The position numbers and the translations under genes were made by a program. This document shows positions 18,920 through 29,472 of a stretch of 64,000 nt of DNA, one piece after another; the first letter of the stretch is position 1, and each line of letters begins with the position of its first letter. The notes under the pieces were generated by a model. That model was not told the origin of the DNA, did not search any database, and saw only the letters and a program-made list of their open reading frames with translations. The DNA comes from Alicyclobacillus hesperidum (GTDB taxonomy: Bacteria > Bacillota > Bacilli > Alicyclobacillales > Alicyclobacillaceae), in NCBI RefSeq assembly GCF_900107035.1, contig NZ_FNOJ01000006.1:106000-169999 (forward strand), read 5' to 3'.

Positions 18920-18989
18920 ATGAACCCCTCCTGTCCCGATCAAGCTGATGAGTTGATCCATTCGCGAGATCGGACAAGTGTTCCTTTTG

Positions 18990-21068
18990 TTAGAAGATGG
19001 TTCTTCCCTGCTCGTCTGGAATGCCTGACTTTCGATAAAAGTACGTGTTGATCACGTCTCGCCACTCGATGGCGTCTTGCAACTGCGTGTCTAAGCGAGC
19101 ACACACGGCGTGATGGCGCTCCGGATCGACCTTATCGGCAAGTTCCGCCCAGACCCTGCGCATCCGCTCCACGGCCTCAACGCCGCTGAAGTGAGTGTCG
19201 TAGATGTGTTGAATCACCGTTTTCCCCGACTGCAGACGATGTGTATAGGGCACGTGGTGGAAGAACAGCAACAACTCGTCTGGGCAGGTTTCGAGGTTCT
19301 CGTATAGGCTCCGATTCGGTTCGTGATATTGCCCTGTGTAACCGGTTCCCGTCGCCATCGTACGATCGACGCCAATGCCGTAGCAGTCTGCAAAGTGGTA
19401 CGTCCCCCATTTGGAATACTCGTACCCGTCGACGTTTGGACCATAGTGATGGCCAGGGTTGACCATCCACCCGACGCCAAGCGGGGCGGTATAGTCTTCA
19501 TAAGTGCGCCATGACGTCAGGAGAATGTCCGTAAGCGCCTTGACGACGTCACAATCATCGCCATACGTCAACCGAACCCACTCGGCCGTGATGGTTTCCA
19601 CAGACAGGGACGGATCCCAAGCGAGGCGCCCAAATCCGTACAGATTTGCCTGCGCGAAGGAGTGCCCCGTCCAATTCGGATCGTCGCCGACATTCACGAC
19701 GCCGGCGATGCCACCATGGGCACGCCCGAACAGTTCGCCTGACGCACAACGAGCGACGGTTGATCCCTGCCCGCAAGCGTGAGTATCAAAGTCCAAAATC
19801 TCTTTCCACTGTGGGATGAGATAGCACACATGTTTCTGTTGCCCGGTATATTCTTGTGTGATTTGCAACTCGAGCATCTGATTCGTTCTGGACAACCCAC
19901 CAAACAACGGCGAGACTGGCTCCCGGACTTGAAAGTCCATGGGACCATTCTTGATCTGCAAGAGGACGTTGTCGGCAAAGCGCCCATCGAGCGGTGTAAA
20001 GTGATCAAATGCCGCTCGTGCGCGGTCCGTTTTTCGATCTCGCCAGTCCTGCAGGCAGTTGTACACAAAGCAGCGCCAAATGACGAGACCGCCGTGCGGT
20101 TTAAGCGATTGCGCCAACATGTTCGCGCCGTCGGCGTGATCGCGCCCATAGGTGAAAGGCCCGGGCCGGAACTCGGAATCAGCCTTGACCAGAAATCCAC
20201 CGAAGTCCGGAATATACCGATAAATTCGATCCGCCGCCGCATTCCACCAAGCCTGCACCTCAGGATCAAGCGGATCGGCTGTCGCGAGGTGACCCAGTTC
20301 GACTGGGCTGGCAAAGTTGACGCTCAAGAAGATACGGACGCCGTAATCGCGAAACAAATCTGCCAATCTTGCCAAGGACGGAAGGTATGCGTCTGTGACA
20401 AACTGGGTTTCCACCCGATGCACGTTCACGTTGTTGACCGCGATGGAATTGATGCCCACAGACGCGAGTAGGCGGGCGTAGTCGCGCACGCGCACCGGAT
20501 CGAATTGCACCGTGTTGGAACGATAGAACAGCGACTTGCCTGCATACCCGCGCTCAATACTGCCATCGGCGTTGTCCCAGTGGTTGATCATGCGCAGTTC
20601 ATTCTGCGGCGACTGCACGATGGGCTCTGCCAGTGGCTGCCCCATGCGGATGATCCGCATTAGGTGAAAGGCGCCATACAAGCAGCCTGCCTCGGTATGA
20701 CCGGCGATGGCAAGGGAACCATTCTCGACCGGCACGATGGCATAGCCGTCACCGTGAACTTGCTGAATATACGCGGATACTTGGTGGGCAACAGAGTCTG
20801 GAAGGTCACGTACGAGACCCAGGTAGAGGCGGCAAGGAGCCGTCCGCGCGGCCTCACCCACTTTCGGCTCGATGGCAAACGCCTCCTCGATACCTTGGCA
20901 CAACTCCGCCGCTGCCGTGTCCAGCACACGGGTGCCTGCTCGCCAAACGATGGCTTGCGTAAATGGATACGTCTCTGCATCCACTGCGACAGGTGTCGCC
21001 TGTAACCACGCGGCGTAGTCGCGGTTGACCGCCGTCGTTGACGCACGATGGTCTTGCGTTGTCTTCAC
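18990..21068 (-). CDS. aguA: GH67 alpha-glucuronidase
   Basis: Intracellular enzyme of 692 residues, the normal length for GH67, that removes 4-O-methyl-glucuronic acid from the non-reducing end of aldouronic acids derived from xylan. Typical GH67 regions are visible: [19 protein letters not shown] near residue 165, the catalytic Glu segment [17 protein letters not shown] and, near the end, the [19 protein letters not shown] stretch. No signal peptide, consistent with action on imported oligosaccharides. AGGAGGG precedes a TTG at 21071 and GTG at 21068; either is preferable to ATG 21104, which lies upstream of that site. It follows the GH52 gene by about 50 bases in the same operon. Confidence 0.93.
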   Translation of the reverse strand: MKTTQDHRASTTAVNRDYAAWLQATPVAVDAETYPFTQAIVWRAGTRVLDTAAAELCQGIEEAFAIEPKVGEAARTAPCRLYLGLVRDLPDSVAHQVSAYIQQVHGDGYAIVPVENGSLAIAGHTEAGCLYGAFHLMRIIRMGQPLAEPIVQSPQNELRMINHWDNADGSIERGYAGKSLFYRSNTVQFDPVRVRDYARLLASVGINSIAVNNVNVHRVETQFVTDAYLPSLARLADLFRDYGVRIFLSVNFASPVELGHLATADPLDPEVQAWWNAAADRIYRYIPDFGGFLVKADSEFRPGPFTYGRDHADGANMLAQSLKPHGGLVIWRCFVYNCLQDWRDRKTDRARAAFDHFTPLDGRFADNVLLQIKNGPMDFQVREPVSPLFGGLSRTNQMLELQITQEYTGQQKHVCYLIPQWKEILDFDTHACGQGSTVARCASGELFGRAHGGIAGVVNVGDDPNWTGHSFAQANLYGFGRLAWDPSLSVETITAEWVRLTYGDDCDVVKALTDILLTSWRTYEDYTAPLGVGWMVNPGHHYGPNVDGYEYSKWGTYHFADCYGIGVDRTMATGTGYTGQYHEPNRSLYENLETCPDELLLFFHHVPYTHRLQSGKTVIQHIYDTHFSGVEAVERMRRVWAELADKVDPERHHAVCARLDTQLQDAIEWRDVINTYFYRKSGIPDEQGRTIF

Positions 21069-21118
21069 CAAGAATGCCCTCCTTTCGACACAGGCGGTTG
21101 TCACGTGCCATCCGCCAA

Positions 21119-23215
21119 TTACTCGTCGAGCCAGAGAATACTCGTCACGCCACGCGGGTAGTACTTACTGCCGTGAAATTCGCCACGGACAATCTGGTCG
21201 CTCCAGCTCCAAACCGACCATGTCGGGTGTGTCAACCACTGAACATGCGCTGCATCAGCCCGGCGCCCCGCCTCTTCCCAAGGCAACCCGAAGACCTTGC
21301 GGGCAATAAACTGGCACAGATAAATTTTGCTTAACCACGAGTTGTCGCTGGTCGATGAAATTTTCCAGCCGCCGTCCGGGAAGAGACAAACACCTTCGAC
21401 CAAAACGGTCTCCAAATGGCGGCGCAAAGCTTGGATAAGTTCTGCGTATGCGCCATTTTCGTCGAGAACCTCCGGGCACCCCATGTAGAGCGGGAAGACC
21501 AGACCCTCGATGGCAGGTATGATGCGTGAATCGTTTCCTTCGCCCATCACGGCCGGGATATACCCGTCTTTCGTCTGGTGGCTGACAATCGTCTGCGCTG
21601 TGCGCTCTGCCTGTGCTTGCGCCGTCTGTGCCAAATCAGTGCGGCCTGCTCGCGCAAACGATCGCGAAAGGGCTAGGTACGCTGCCCAAGTCTTGCTGGC
21701 CAAGTACAAGTTGTTACGGGCCTGCCCCAAAGACACATCCAGGCTGTCATACGTCGTGATTTCGCTACCACCCATGGTTCGGTCGCTGTCTAAGCCCATC
21801 ACACCATTGCGTTTTTCCGGATCTGGATGATCGCGATGGAGCAAGCTCGTCAAGCACTGTTCATAGATAGGCAAACGGCGTGTGAACCACGCTTGGTCCC
21901 CCGTTTGCTCGACGTACACTGCGGCGCACAAAATCCAGTTGACCAACTGCTCGTGCGTCATATGCGAAAAGCATCCGGTCAATCCATATTCCTCATAGGA
22001 TGAATAATGGGGACGCGAAAACGCATTGGCCACACCCATGTCGTGTGTGAAACTGATCCCACCCGGATGCAGCGCTTCTTCACCCGGGAAACGGACGTGA
22101 TCCTCGTAGCTGTAACGATCGACGAATAAATCGAGTTCATTGCGCACGGTCCACGGGTTCATCTTCAACTCGAAGAACAGTTGATCGACGGTGAGATCGA
22201 ACGTATTCATCATTCGATACTCGCCCTCGTTGACAATCCAAACTGGCTTTCCATCGACATCCAGCAATTCGGTCGATCCGTAGTAGCTCCGAATGGCATG
22301 TGCCATCATGAATTTCTGATCGTCATTCAGATCGGCTTTGGCCAGACGCTCGTTCGCCTGCAGTGCGCAAGCACGTATCTCGCTAAAGGAAGCTATGGCT
22401 GCCTCTGCTACCTCTTCAATGTTCCGATAGTATCGCGTGTACCAATACGAACCGTCCAAGCCGGTGGTCACGATGCCACCGCGATAAAAACAGATGACGA
22501 ACGTATACGTCCGCACTTCACCAGGTGGCACATCCATGATCAGCGCACCCGTGCGGCCGAGGCCAAACGTCCAGTTTTCCTCAAGCTCAGTCGTCAGGAT
22601 ATCCTCCATACTGAAATGCGTCGCAGGTCTGACATCGGTATGTGCCGTCGCAATCGCGGTGATCCGCCCTTGTCCGACGCCCACCAATCCATGGCCCGTT
22701 ATGTGGCGCATGGCCGAGTATGGATCGCCACCTTCGTAGCCGAAGAAAGCGCGACGCGCTTTCGTTCCTGTGCGATTATCGACCGTCATTTCTGCGATCA
22801 CGGCCGGAAGGAGCACTCGGCGAAGTTCCTGGGTATCGCCTTGTTCCGGATCCGGTACACCTGCCACTTGGTTGTACAGGGTAAACGTCAAATCCCCTGC
22901 TTGCCAAGTATCACTACCAATTTGAAAGTTGCGCGTCACGTCGGATCGCCCAAATGGACGCAACCGCCGAAGCGCATTTGGGTTTACTTCTTTTTCCACA
23001 TCATAGCGCAAACTCTCGTCTTCTCCGACTTCGAAGAACGGCAAAGCTTCAAACTGACCACCTGCACGCGTCTCCAGACCGATGTATACGCTGGTCTGCG
23101 GTGGTCGTCCAAGTTCCAGATCAAAACCGGCATTTGCTCCCGGAAAGCCGAGTGTAAAACTAGAAAACGCGCCAATCGGACTGTGATGTGCATTAAAATA
23201 CATATTCTTCGGCAT
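21119..23215 (-). CDS. GH52 beta-xylosidase
   Basis: Intracellular exo-xylosidase of 698 residues. The whole length matches GH52 enzymes such as Geobacillus XynB2: [20 protein letters not shown] at the start, nucleophile Glu330 ([15 protein letters not shown]) and acid/base Asp490 ([10 protein letters not shown]). It should release xylose from xylo-oligosaccharides once the GH67 partner has removed the glucuronate side group. The ATG at 23215 is the family start; an ATG further upstream at 23446 would add 77 unrelated residues that run into the SDR gene. It sits between the SDR and aguA genes. Confidence 0.95.
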   Translation of the reverse strand: MPKNMYFNAHHSPIGAFSSFTLGFPGANAGFDLELGRPPQTSVYIGLETRAGGQFEALPFFEVGEDESLRYDVEKEVNPNALRRLRPFGRSDVTRNFQIGSDTWQAGDLTFTLYNQVAGVPDPEQGDTQELRRVLLPAVIAEMTVDNRTGTKARRAFFGYEGGDPYSAMRHITGHGLVGVGQGRITAIATAHTDVRPATHFSMEDILTTELEENWTFGLGRTGALIMDVPPGEVRTYTFVICFYRGGIVTTGLDGSYWYTRYYRNIEEVAEAAIASFSEIRACALQANERLAKADLNDDQKFMMAHAIRSYYGSTELLDVDGKPVWIVNEGEYRMMNTFDLTVDQLFFELKMNPWTVRNELDLFVDRYSYEDHVRFPGEEALHPGGISFTHDMGVANAFSRPHYSSYEEYGLTGCFSHMTHEQLVNWILCAAVYVEQTGDQAWFTRRLPIYEQCLTSLLHRDHPDPEKRNGVMGLDSDRTMGGSEITTYDSLDVSLGQARNNLYLASKTWAAYLALSRSFARAGRTDLAQTAQAQAERTAQTIVSHQTKDGYIPAVMGEGNDSRIIPAIEGLVFPLYMGCPEVLDENGAYAELIQALRRHLETVLVEGVCLFPDGGWKISSTSDNSWLSKIYLCQFIARKVFGLPWEEAGRRADAAHVQWLTHPTWSVWSWSDQIVRGEFHGSKYYPRGVTSILWLDE

Positions 23216-23255
23216 CTTCGTCGATTCACTCCATTGTTTGTTGTACTCGCTGTCG

Positions 23256-24023
23256 TTACACGTATCCGTTCGCCAAGAATCCGCCGTCCACAAGGAGGGT
23301 CGTCCCCGTGATGTAATCGCTATCGGGTGACGCAAGAAAGACCGCTGGGCCTGCGATGTCGTCAACTTCCCCCATTCTGCCAGCCGGGATGCGCGCAACC
23401 ATTTTCTCCGGCTTGTGAATGCCACGAGCAATGTAATCGCGCACAATTTCGGTCATGATGAATCCTGGACTAATGGAATTGACCTGTATGTTGTACTTCG
23501 CCCACTCCAAGGCCAAGTTTTGCGTCAACTGCTTGACGCCACCCTTACTCGCGGCGTATGCTGCACGTTCAGGAATCGCCGCATGGGCGACCAGTGAGGT
23601 AATGTTGATGATTTTGCCACCCTGCCCGCGCTCAATCATCCGCCTGCCGACCGCCTGACAATATAAAAATGTGCCGTCGAGATTGACGTTGAGGCACTGC
23701 TTCCACCGTTCGAAGGGCAGGTCTACCGAAGCGTGCGCCACCGAAATACCAGCGCAGTTGACGAGGATATCAACGTGCCCAAAATGTGCAATGGCCTCAG
23801 CGACCGTGCGCTCCACATCCTGTGGGTTGCTGACATCACCAACCGCGACAGCAACAGCTGCGGCTGTGTGTTCGCGGATCCACGCCGCCTGTGCCTGTAG
23901 CTCCGAGTCCGTCCGACTCACGACACATACATTCGCGCCTTCTGACGCCATCCTCCGCGCAATAGCCGCGCCGATACCACGGCCTCCGCCAGTGACCAGA
24001 GCCACTTTACCTTGCAATCGCAT
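23256..24023 (-). CDS. Short-chain dehydrogenase/reductase (uronate or sugar-acid type)
   Basis: Classical SDR of 255 residues with the nucleotide motif TGGGRGIG, NCAGIS, catalytic Ser in TSLVA and the YxxxK pair YAASKGG, ending with DGGFLANGYV. It resembles KduD/gluconate 5-dehydrogenase-type enzymes. Position between a glucarate dehydratase-like gene and xylan hydrolases suggests it oxidises or reduces an intermediate of glucuronate breakdown. Its exact substrate is not visible. Confidence 0.82.
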   Translation of the reverse strand: MRLQGKVALVTGGGRGIGAAIARRMASEGANVCVVSRTDSELQAQAAWIREHTAAAVAVAVGDVSNPQDVERTVAEAIAHFGHVDILVNCAGISVAHASVDLPFERWKQCLNVNLDGTFLYCQAVGRRMIERGQGGKIINITSLVAHAAIPERAAYAASKGGVKQLTQNLALEWAKYNIQVNSISPGFIMTEIVRDYIARGIHKPEKMVARIPAGRMGEVDDIAGPAVFLASPDSDYITGTTLLVDGGFLANGYV

Positions 24024-24047
24024 AACGTTCCCTCCTGCCCCTATCGA

Positions 24048-25268
24048 TCACGCCCGATGGTCTGCCCAACGCGTATTCGGAATCAATGGGAACCAGTCCG
24101 CGCGCGCTGGGTCGCGATCGTACGGATATCCACCTAGCCGTTTGTAAAGTTCCGCATATTCGCTTACTTTATCGCGATCAAGCACTACACCAAGGCCCGG
24201 GCCATCTGGCACACGGATGCACCCGTTTTCATAGTGAAGCTTGCCTCCCTTAATGACGTCGTCAAGCAGATGATGATAATGTGCGTCGGCGGCATAGGTC
24301 AGGTTGGGCAAGACGGCGCCCAGATGAAGCATGGTTGCCAACTGAATGCCAAGCTCCCCGGACGAGTGAACCGCAATCGGCAGTTGGAACGTCTCGCACA
24401 CCGCGGCGGCCTTGACACACGGGCGGATGCCACCCCAAAACGTCGTATCGAGCAAAATCACGTCGATAGCCGGCTGCAAAATATTTGCCGCGAGCTGCTC
24501 GAAGTTGATGACAAACGTATTCGTGGCAATTGGAATCCGGACAAATTCGCGAAGTCGACGGTTGCCATGGAGTCCAAACGTCGGATCTTCAAAGTAATCG
24601 TTATGAACATGTTCGATGGCCTTCCCAAAACGAATGGCATCCTCCAGACTTAACGCCGCATTCGGATCGTAACGAAGCCGGTCCTCTGGGAAAGCGTTTG
24701 CGAGCGCTAGATAACATTCTAACTCATAATCCGGGTGAAAGACTCCACCTTTCAACTTGTGTACGCGAAATCCATGCATGTCCCGCAATCGCTCCGTGTA
24801 CTGGATGAGCTGTTGCACTGTGCGAATTTCGCCTTCACCCGTCTGTTCGTTCGGCAAACGAAAGAACAGGTAGCTTGCAAATTCAACTTCGTCTCGCAAT
24901 TTACCTCCTAAAAGATCATAGACCGGACGCCCGAGGTGTTTGCCGATAATATCAAGACACGCAAACTCAATCGCGGCCAGCAATTGCGTTCGATTGTTAT
25001 ACAAGCTGGCGGTCGGATTGGCAATTTTGAACCGAAGTTCCTCCAGCCGATACGGATCATGCCCGACCAAATAAGTTTTCAGCGCGGCGAAGGCTTGTTC
25101 CGCACTCTCGCCGCCGCCGCCCATTTCACCAATACCCACGATGCCCTCATCCGTGTGAACTTCAACAATGGTGCGCACAAACCGCCCCCAATGCGCGCCG
25201 TTACTATGCCGCAACGGAGCTTCCAGCGGCACGGTAACGGTTGTCGCGATGATATCCGTGATGCGCAT
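24048..25268 (-). CDS. Enolase-superfamily sugar acid dehydratase, glucarate dehydratase-like
   Basis: Protein of 406 residues with the full mandelate racemase/glucarate dehydratase set: KLKGGV (the KxK base), metal ligands in RYDPN, FEDPT and the Asn of ATNTF, and the His of AVHSSGELG that pairs with Asp in dehydratases of the GlucD subgroup. It likely converts D-glucarate or a related aldarate to 5-keto-4-deoxy-glucarate. ATG 25268 follows GGGGAGGATGA. In this operon an aldarate route for the glucuronate freed by the GH67 enzyme is plausible. The usual isomerase route genes (uxaC, uxuA, uxuB) are absent here. Confidence 0.85.
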   Translation of the reverse strand: MRITDIIATTVTVPLEAPLRHSNGAHWGRFVRTIVEVHTDEGIVGIGEMGGGGESAEQAFAALKTYLVGHDPYRLEELRFKIANPTASLYNNRTQLLAAIEFACLDIIGKHLGRPVYDLLGGKLRDEVEFASYLFFRLPNEQTGEGEIRTVQQLIQYTERLRDMHGFRVHKLKGGVFHPDYELECYLALANAFPEDRLRYDPNAALSLEDAIRFGKAIEHVHNDYFEDPTFGLHGNRRLREFVRIPIATNTFVINFEQLAANILQPAIDVILLDTTFWGGIRPCVKAAAVCETFQLPIAVHSSGELGIQLATMLHLGAVLPNLTYAADAHYHHLLDDVIKGGKLHYENGCIRVPDGPGLGVVLDRDKVSEYAELYKRLGGYPYDRDPARADWFPLIPNTRWADHRA

Positions 25269-25324
25269 CGCTTCATCCTCCCCGGTCTTCATGTCATTTG
25301 CCTCATGGTATGAGGCGGCAAATC

Positions 25325-26044
25325 TTAACGAGCTGTTCCATTCGATGCATCGAAATAATCTGGATAGCGCGCCTTCACAATCGGAAGATCTTCCATCAAG
25401 CGGCCAAGATGTGCCCGCATCGCGCGTGCTGCTTGGTCTGTATCTGCGGAGAGCACAGCCTCGACAATTTGTTCATGCTCGCGCACCAATTCAATCATGG
25501 CCTCAGGCTCAAAAAGGGACAACATCCGAACACGATTCAAGTGTCCCCGCATTTGTGTCACAATGGACGCCAATGTGATATTGCCTAGGACCTGCAAAAA
25601 GACTTGATGAAATTGGTCATCTGCGTGTAGGAAACGAACGGCATCCTCTTGCTGTACACAACGTCGTTGTTCCTCAAGAGAGCGGCGCAAAGCCTCTTCA
25701 AGATTTGCCCTTACTTCAGGACAACCACTCTTGTCCGCAAGACAAGCGACCGCACTGACCTCGAGACTCTCCCGCACAAAGCGCGTTTCCTCAACTTGGC
25801 GCTCCGAGATGAGGGCAATCTTCATGCCGCGCTGTGGAAGCACCTCGATAAGGCGTTCCATGGACAATGCCCGAACAGCCTCGCGAACGGGTGTCCTGCT
25901 CATGTTGAGCATGCGTGTAAAATCCGACTCATAGACCGTTTGACCTGGATAAAGCCGGAGAGATAAAATTTCTTCACGAATCGATTCATAGGCTTGTTCG
26001 CCCAGTGTCTTTTTTGCTTCCCCATACGAGATTCCAGCAATCAC
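25325..26044 (-). CDS. GntR-family (FadR/FCD subgroup) regulator of the glucuronoxylan operon
   Basis: Protein of 239 residues with an N-terminal winged helix ([20 protein letters not shown], then [13 protein letters not shown]) and an all-helical FCD effector domain with metal-binding-type histidines ([11 protein letters not shown], and [10 protein letters not shown]). GTG 26044 follows GAGGGGGTG; an in-frame ATG at 26269 would add an unrelated leader through the promoter. It is the first gene of the operon and probably represses it through the palindrome in its own promoter, with a uronate or aldarate as inducer. Confidence 0.88.
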   Translation of the reverse strand: MIAGISYGEAKKTLGEQAYESIREEILSLRLYPGQTVYESDFTRMLNMSRTPVREAVRALSMERLIEVLPQRGMKIALISERQVEETRFVRESLEVSAVACLADKSGCPEVRANLEEALRRSLEEQRRCVQQEDAVRFLHADDQFHQVFLQVLGNITLASIVTQMRGHLNRVRMLSLFEPEAMIELVREHEQIVEAVLSADTDQAARAMRAHLGRLMEDLPIVKARYPDYFDASNGTAR

Positions 26045-26075
26045 ACCTACACCCCCTCGGCCTAACGCAAGGATG

Positions 26076-26104
26076 ATCTTAGCGTATACTTGTATACAAG
26101 TCAA
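26076..26104 (-). promoter_or_regulatory. Sigma-A promoter of the GntR-xylan operon
   Basis: Reading the minus strand, TTGACT and TAAGAT are 17 bases apart. The start would be near 26069, some 25 bases before the GTG. The spacer and part of the -35 box are covered by the palindromic operator. Confidence 0.75.
26088..26101. promoter_or_regulatory. Perfect 14-bp palindromic GntR operator
   Basis: ACTTGTATACAAGT is a perfect palindrome with the TNGTATACNA core typical of FadR-type GntR operators. It lies between the -35 and -10 boxes, so binding should block polymerase. Confidence 0.75.
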
Positions 26105-26199
26105 TACAAACGGTAAGAAACAACCCCCTAAACGCGGTTGCAAATTCGCCACATTCCTGATTTTCCGAAACTCTTGACTCTCTTGTAGTCCTCGCTGCA

Positions 26200-26252
26200 A
26201 AAGACACAGCGGGCTGCCCATGCCACACGTGAAGTAGCTTGGGACAGCCCGC
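26200..26252 (-). terminator. Terminator of the S53 protease gene
   Basis: On the minus strand GCGGGCTGTCCC pairs with GGGCAGCCCGC across a 20-base loop, followed by TGTGTCTTTT, about 40 bases after the protease stop. Confidence 0.7.
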
Positions 26253-26290
26253 AGTGCTTCATCACCCATGAGCCATGATGACCATTGAGC

Positions 26291-28174
26291 TCAGTGCAAG
26301 AGTGCAAGCGCCGTAGCTAGGTTCGCCACATTGGGCGTACCGATACCCGTTGCCGGATCATACCCAGGTACCGCTTGGTAGTACCAATTCGTGCTTCCGT
26401 CCTTCAAATCGTTAAACGGCTTGTTCGGTCCATATCCCACTGTTCTTTGCAAGTCATAGAGCATCGGGTTCATAAATCCCACGCGTGAGCCTGTGAATTG
26501 GTCAACCAACGCTGCAATCCCGTTCAATTGTGGTGCGACGAAGCTCGTTCCGCCGTATCCGGCAATCCACCCGCCATCCGCGCTGTCATAGACAAGGTAC
26601 CCTGTCTCCGGATCCGCATCCATCGACAAATCAGACACATTGCGTCCAGCAAAGTTGGCCGGTAACTGATATGTGAATGGCGTTCCAAACAATAAACCTT
26701 GCGAATCTGTAAACGCCTGTCCAGGTGCGCTATTTTGCATGCCTGAGATACCCATTTGGTACCACGGGCGAGGCCAGATAACACTCACACCGCCACCCGT
26801 GCCAATCGGGAACAAACCTGTGTAGCCGAGATTCTGCAGATAATCCCATGCCCATGGCCGTTCCTTTTGGATCTTGACGCTGCCCAAAGAAAAATTCGCC
26901 GAGAATGGAACGGTTGTCCCACCCGCCGCCGTGATATACGGATCAGAAGCCGGGAAGTCGACGGTCAAAGGCGTCGTGAACCCATCAGAAGGCGGGAAAT
27001 CACGAGCGGTGTCGTAAGCACCGGAATCGCCAGCCGCGGCGAACATGGAAATACCCTGCGCCGCAGCCTCCATAAATGCTTGATTGAACGCCGCAAGCTC
27101 ATCGGTGTAATCGACACCGTTGTTCATAGCCGCCAAATAGTCGATTTCAGGCTGTCCCCAGCTGACGGACAGCGAATCTGCCACGTTATCGGAGACGGCT
27201 TGATAAAACGCATCAATAAAACCAGCATCCGTGTTCGGGGCGTCGTAAACGACAATGTTTGCATCTGGTGCGATGCCACCTGCCTGTTCGACATCCAGCG
27301 TCGTTTCGTCCGATCCACTATCGATTTGGCCACCGCCATCGACCTGCACTTCGCGAATCCGATTGGCTGGTGTCTTCAACCCAATGGTACTCCAGTACGT
27401 ATACGCATCGGAGGGATTGAAGTCGGAGAGCGTAACGATGCCCACGGTTTCTCCCTTACCTGTAATCCCTTTCTGATAGAGAGGATTGATGTCGTACATA
27501 TTGGCCGTGTCACCTACAGTATAGCTCCCTGGCGTATTAGTCGCCGTACTTCCGCTCTGAGGCAACACCACCTTCGGACTTGGTGCCCCCTGTACATTCG
27601 GCGTCTTTACCGTCAACGACTGTGCCGCCTGTTCAGTATCCAAACCAACGACCGCCAAAACGCTGTTCAGCAAGACGTTTGGAATGTGTGGAATGTGCTT
27701 GGGTGCTCGGAATTCTCGACCTCCCGCCCGGAAGTTGTCGATGGTTGTGTTGAGCGCGTTATCAAATTGGGCGACAGTACCACTGATTTGCATATCAAGT
27801 CCATCCGCATCCACCTGATCTACATGCAGACCCAATTGCTCGACATAACCTGTAATCTGTTCAATCACTTGCGGGGATGGCGCATATTCATCCGCAAATT
27901 GGCTCGTGGTTAGGAATTTGTGATAGTTTGGATTCCCTGGTGTCTCTGTCTGTTGAATATAGTTCTCAAGCCCTTGTTCATTTTGCACCTTAAGGATAAG
28001 CGACGCTGTGATAGTCTCACCGGGACTAGCCGGACCCAAATCCTGAGCGTTCTGTGTATCGGGATTCTGCACCGTGTCGGCCGGCACGGTTGCCGCATCA
28101 ACCCCTGTCACTTGCCAAGCCAACAGTCCGATGGTTGCCGGCAAGCCAACTGCTATACGTTTCCAGAAACCCAC
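26291..28174 (-). CDS. Secreted S53 serine-carboxyl protease (kumamolisin-like)
   Basis: Pre-pro-enzyme of 627 residues: signal peptide to about residue 27 (GLPATIGLLAWQVTGVDA), an activation pro-domain (about 45-200) and a sedolisin catalytic domain. The catalytic Glu290 and Asp294 (DETTLDVEQ), oxyanion Asp383 (AAAGDSGAY) and nucleophile Ser544 (GGTSFVAPQ) are all present, as is the C-terminal calcium site (NDLKDGSTNWYY, GYDPATGIGTP). Such enzymes are active at acid pH and heat stable, which fits the proposed host. GTG 28174 follows a GGGGGAAT box. It is probably exported and self-processed. Confidence 0.93.
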   Translation of the reverse strand: MGFWKRIAVGLPATIGLLAWQVTGVDAATVPADTVQNPDTQNAQDLGPASPGETITASLILKVQNEQGLENYIQQTETPGNPNYHKFLTTSQFADEYAPSPQVIEQITGYVEQLGLHVDQVDADGLDMQISGTVAQFDNALNTTIDNFRAGGREFRAPKHIPHIPNVLLNSVLAVVGLDTEQAAQSLTVKTPNVQGAPSPKVVLPQSGSTATNTPGSYTVGDTANMYDINPLYQKGITGKGETVGIVTLSDFNPSDAYTYWSTIGLKTPANRIREVQVDGGGQIDSGSDETTLDVEQAGGIAPDANIVVYDAPNTDAGFIDAFYQAVSDNVADSLSVSWGQPEIDYLAAMNNGVDYTDELAAFNQAFMEAAAQGISMFAAAGDSGAYDTARDFPPSDGFTTPLTVDFPASDPYITAAGGTTVPFSANFSLGSVKIQKERPWAWDYLQNLGYTGLFPIGTGGGVSVIWPRPWYQMGISGMQNSAPGQAFTDSQGLLFGTPFTYQLPANFAGRNVSDLSMDADPETGYLVYDSADGGWIAGYGGTSFVAPQLNGIAALVDQFTGSRVGFMNPMLYDLQRTVGYGPNKPFNDLKDGSTNWYYQAVPGYDPATGIGTPNVANLATALALLH

Positions 28175-28313
28175 GATTTATTCCCCCACTCTGGCTGTAC
28201 ACATCGTTTTCATCATGACTCGTACTCTAGTTTCTGCATCGCCTGTTACTTTCCTCTCGCGAATCCTCATAACTTTTTCTGAATAGCGGAGTTTTCTGGC
28301 GAAGGTGCCTAGG

Positions 28314-29336
28314 TTACGAATTCAGCGACTCTTGACCATCATCCAACTCAACCGAAGGCGCGCTCGCCCCCATATGATACTTGGCTCGCCCTATCTGCCA
28401 ACTGTGCACACATAGTCCTGCGATCACGACTGCGACCCCGACATATCCAACTGGGGTCGGCGCCGCCCCAGGCAAAAACAACATCTGCCCTACGAGCGCA
28501 AATACCACCTCACCGGACTGGGTCGCCTCCACGATAGCCAACCACCTCGGGGACCCCATCGCCATATCCGTGGCGGCGAAAAACAACGTCGTCGCGATCA
28601 CGCCAGACGACACAGCCACCACCAAGGATCCAAGAATCTGACTTGTCGACGGCCAACCTGCAAACGGGACACCTGTCACACAAAGGATAAGCCAAAACGG
28701 CACGCTGCCAATCGTCATGCCTAGCAAGCGCTGGTACGTATCGAGCGAAGACGAAAAGAGGAGCATCGTCTTACGATTGCCTAGTGGATACGCAATCGCC
28801 GCCAGAACCACGGGCAAAAAACCAGCGAAGAATCCCCCCACACGCACGTGTGTGGACTGTGCTGCTTCCATGAGCACGACACCCAGCAAGAGGATTACAG
28901 AAGTCACCAATTCTCGACGCGGTACACGGGTGCGCATACCTGCTGTGTCCCTCGGCGAAAGCCAAGGCGTAAGCAATACTCCACAAACAATGGTAATTTG
29001 CCAGGATCCCGCCACGAGCCAAGCTGGTCCGTAATCAGCGCTGAAACAAAGCGGTGCATAAAACAAACCAAAGCCGATAGTCCCCCAGACCAACCACTGT
29101 AGCCAGTTTTGACGGATGGATTTTGACAATTCAGGCAAGCCGCCGCGTAACCATACGATGACTACGAGAAATGGAAGCATAAAAAAGTAACGTAACGCCG
29201 CGCTCCAAAACCAAGGGCCTCCACGTAAACTCATCGCCTCATTAAACACAAACGTTACGGCAAAAAAGAGGGAAGCGAGGATGCCAAGCCACATGGGCTT
29301 GAAACCTCGCACGTATGTTGCCTGTTCGGACTGCAT
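28314..29336 (-). CDS. EmrE-family multidrug resistance efflux transporter
   Basis: Membrane protein of 340 residues with ten helices, similar to the duplicated EamA-like fold of the 'multidrug resistance efflux transporter' (EmrE, DMT) family: LASLFFAVTFVFNEAM at the start and WLAIVEATQSGEVVFALVGQ in the second half. Substrate unknown. ATG 29336 follows AAAGGTTG. A GC-rich hairpin (AGCGGGG at 29365, CCCCGCT) sits in the leader between glpD and this start. Confidence 0.8.
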   Translation of the reverse strand: MQSEQATYVRGFKPMWLGILASLFFAVTFVFNEAMSLRGGPWFWSAALRYFFMLPFLVVIVWLRGGLPELSKSIRQNWLQWLVWGTIGFGLFYAPLCFSADYGPAWLVAGSWQITIVCGVLLTPWLSPRDTAGMRTRVPRRELVTSVILLLGVVLMEAAQSTHVRVGGFFAGFLPVVLAAIAYPLGNRKTMLLFSSSLDTYQRLLGMTIGSVPFWLILCVTGVPFAGWPSTSQILGSLVVAVSSGVIATTLFFAATDMAMGSPRWLAIVEATQSGEVVFALVGQMLFLPGAAPTPVGYVGVAVVIAGLCVHSWQIGRAKYHMGASAPSVELDDGQESLNS

Positions 29337-29472
29337 GGGGCAAACAACCTTTCCTGCGAAGCGGGGAGAGTGGCACGCCAGCCCCGCTATGGTTTCAGCG
29401 ACCGAAGGAATCCGGACCCCATTTTACGTGATTCATCCCACAGGTATGTTACACCCAAACGCGCCTTCTTGG

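Noticed and set aside
22181..23311. A 376-codon plus-strand frame opposite the GH52 gene
   Set aside because: GH52 homology runs the full length of the minus strand; the plus frame has no start signal.
26756..27913. A 385-codon open frame on the plus strand
   Set aside because: Antisense to the S53 protease, with no ribosome binding site or recognisable domain; the protease matches its family over its whole length.
29365..29395. GC-rich hairpin before the EmrE gene as a glpD terminator
   Set aside because: No T-run on either strand; it may instead be a leader structure, so only mentioned in the gene entry.
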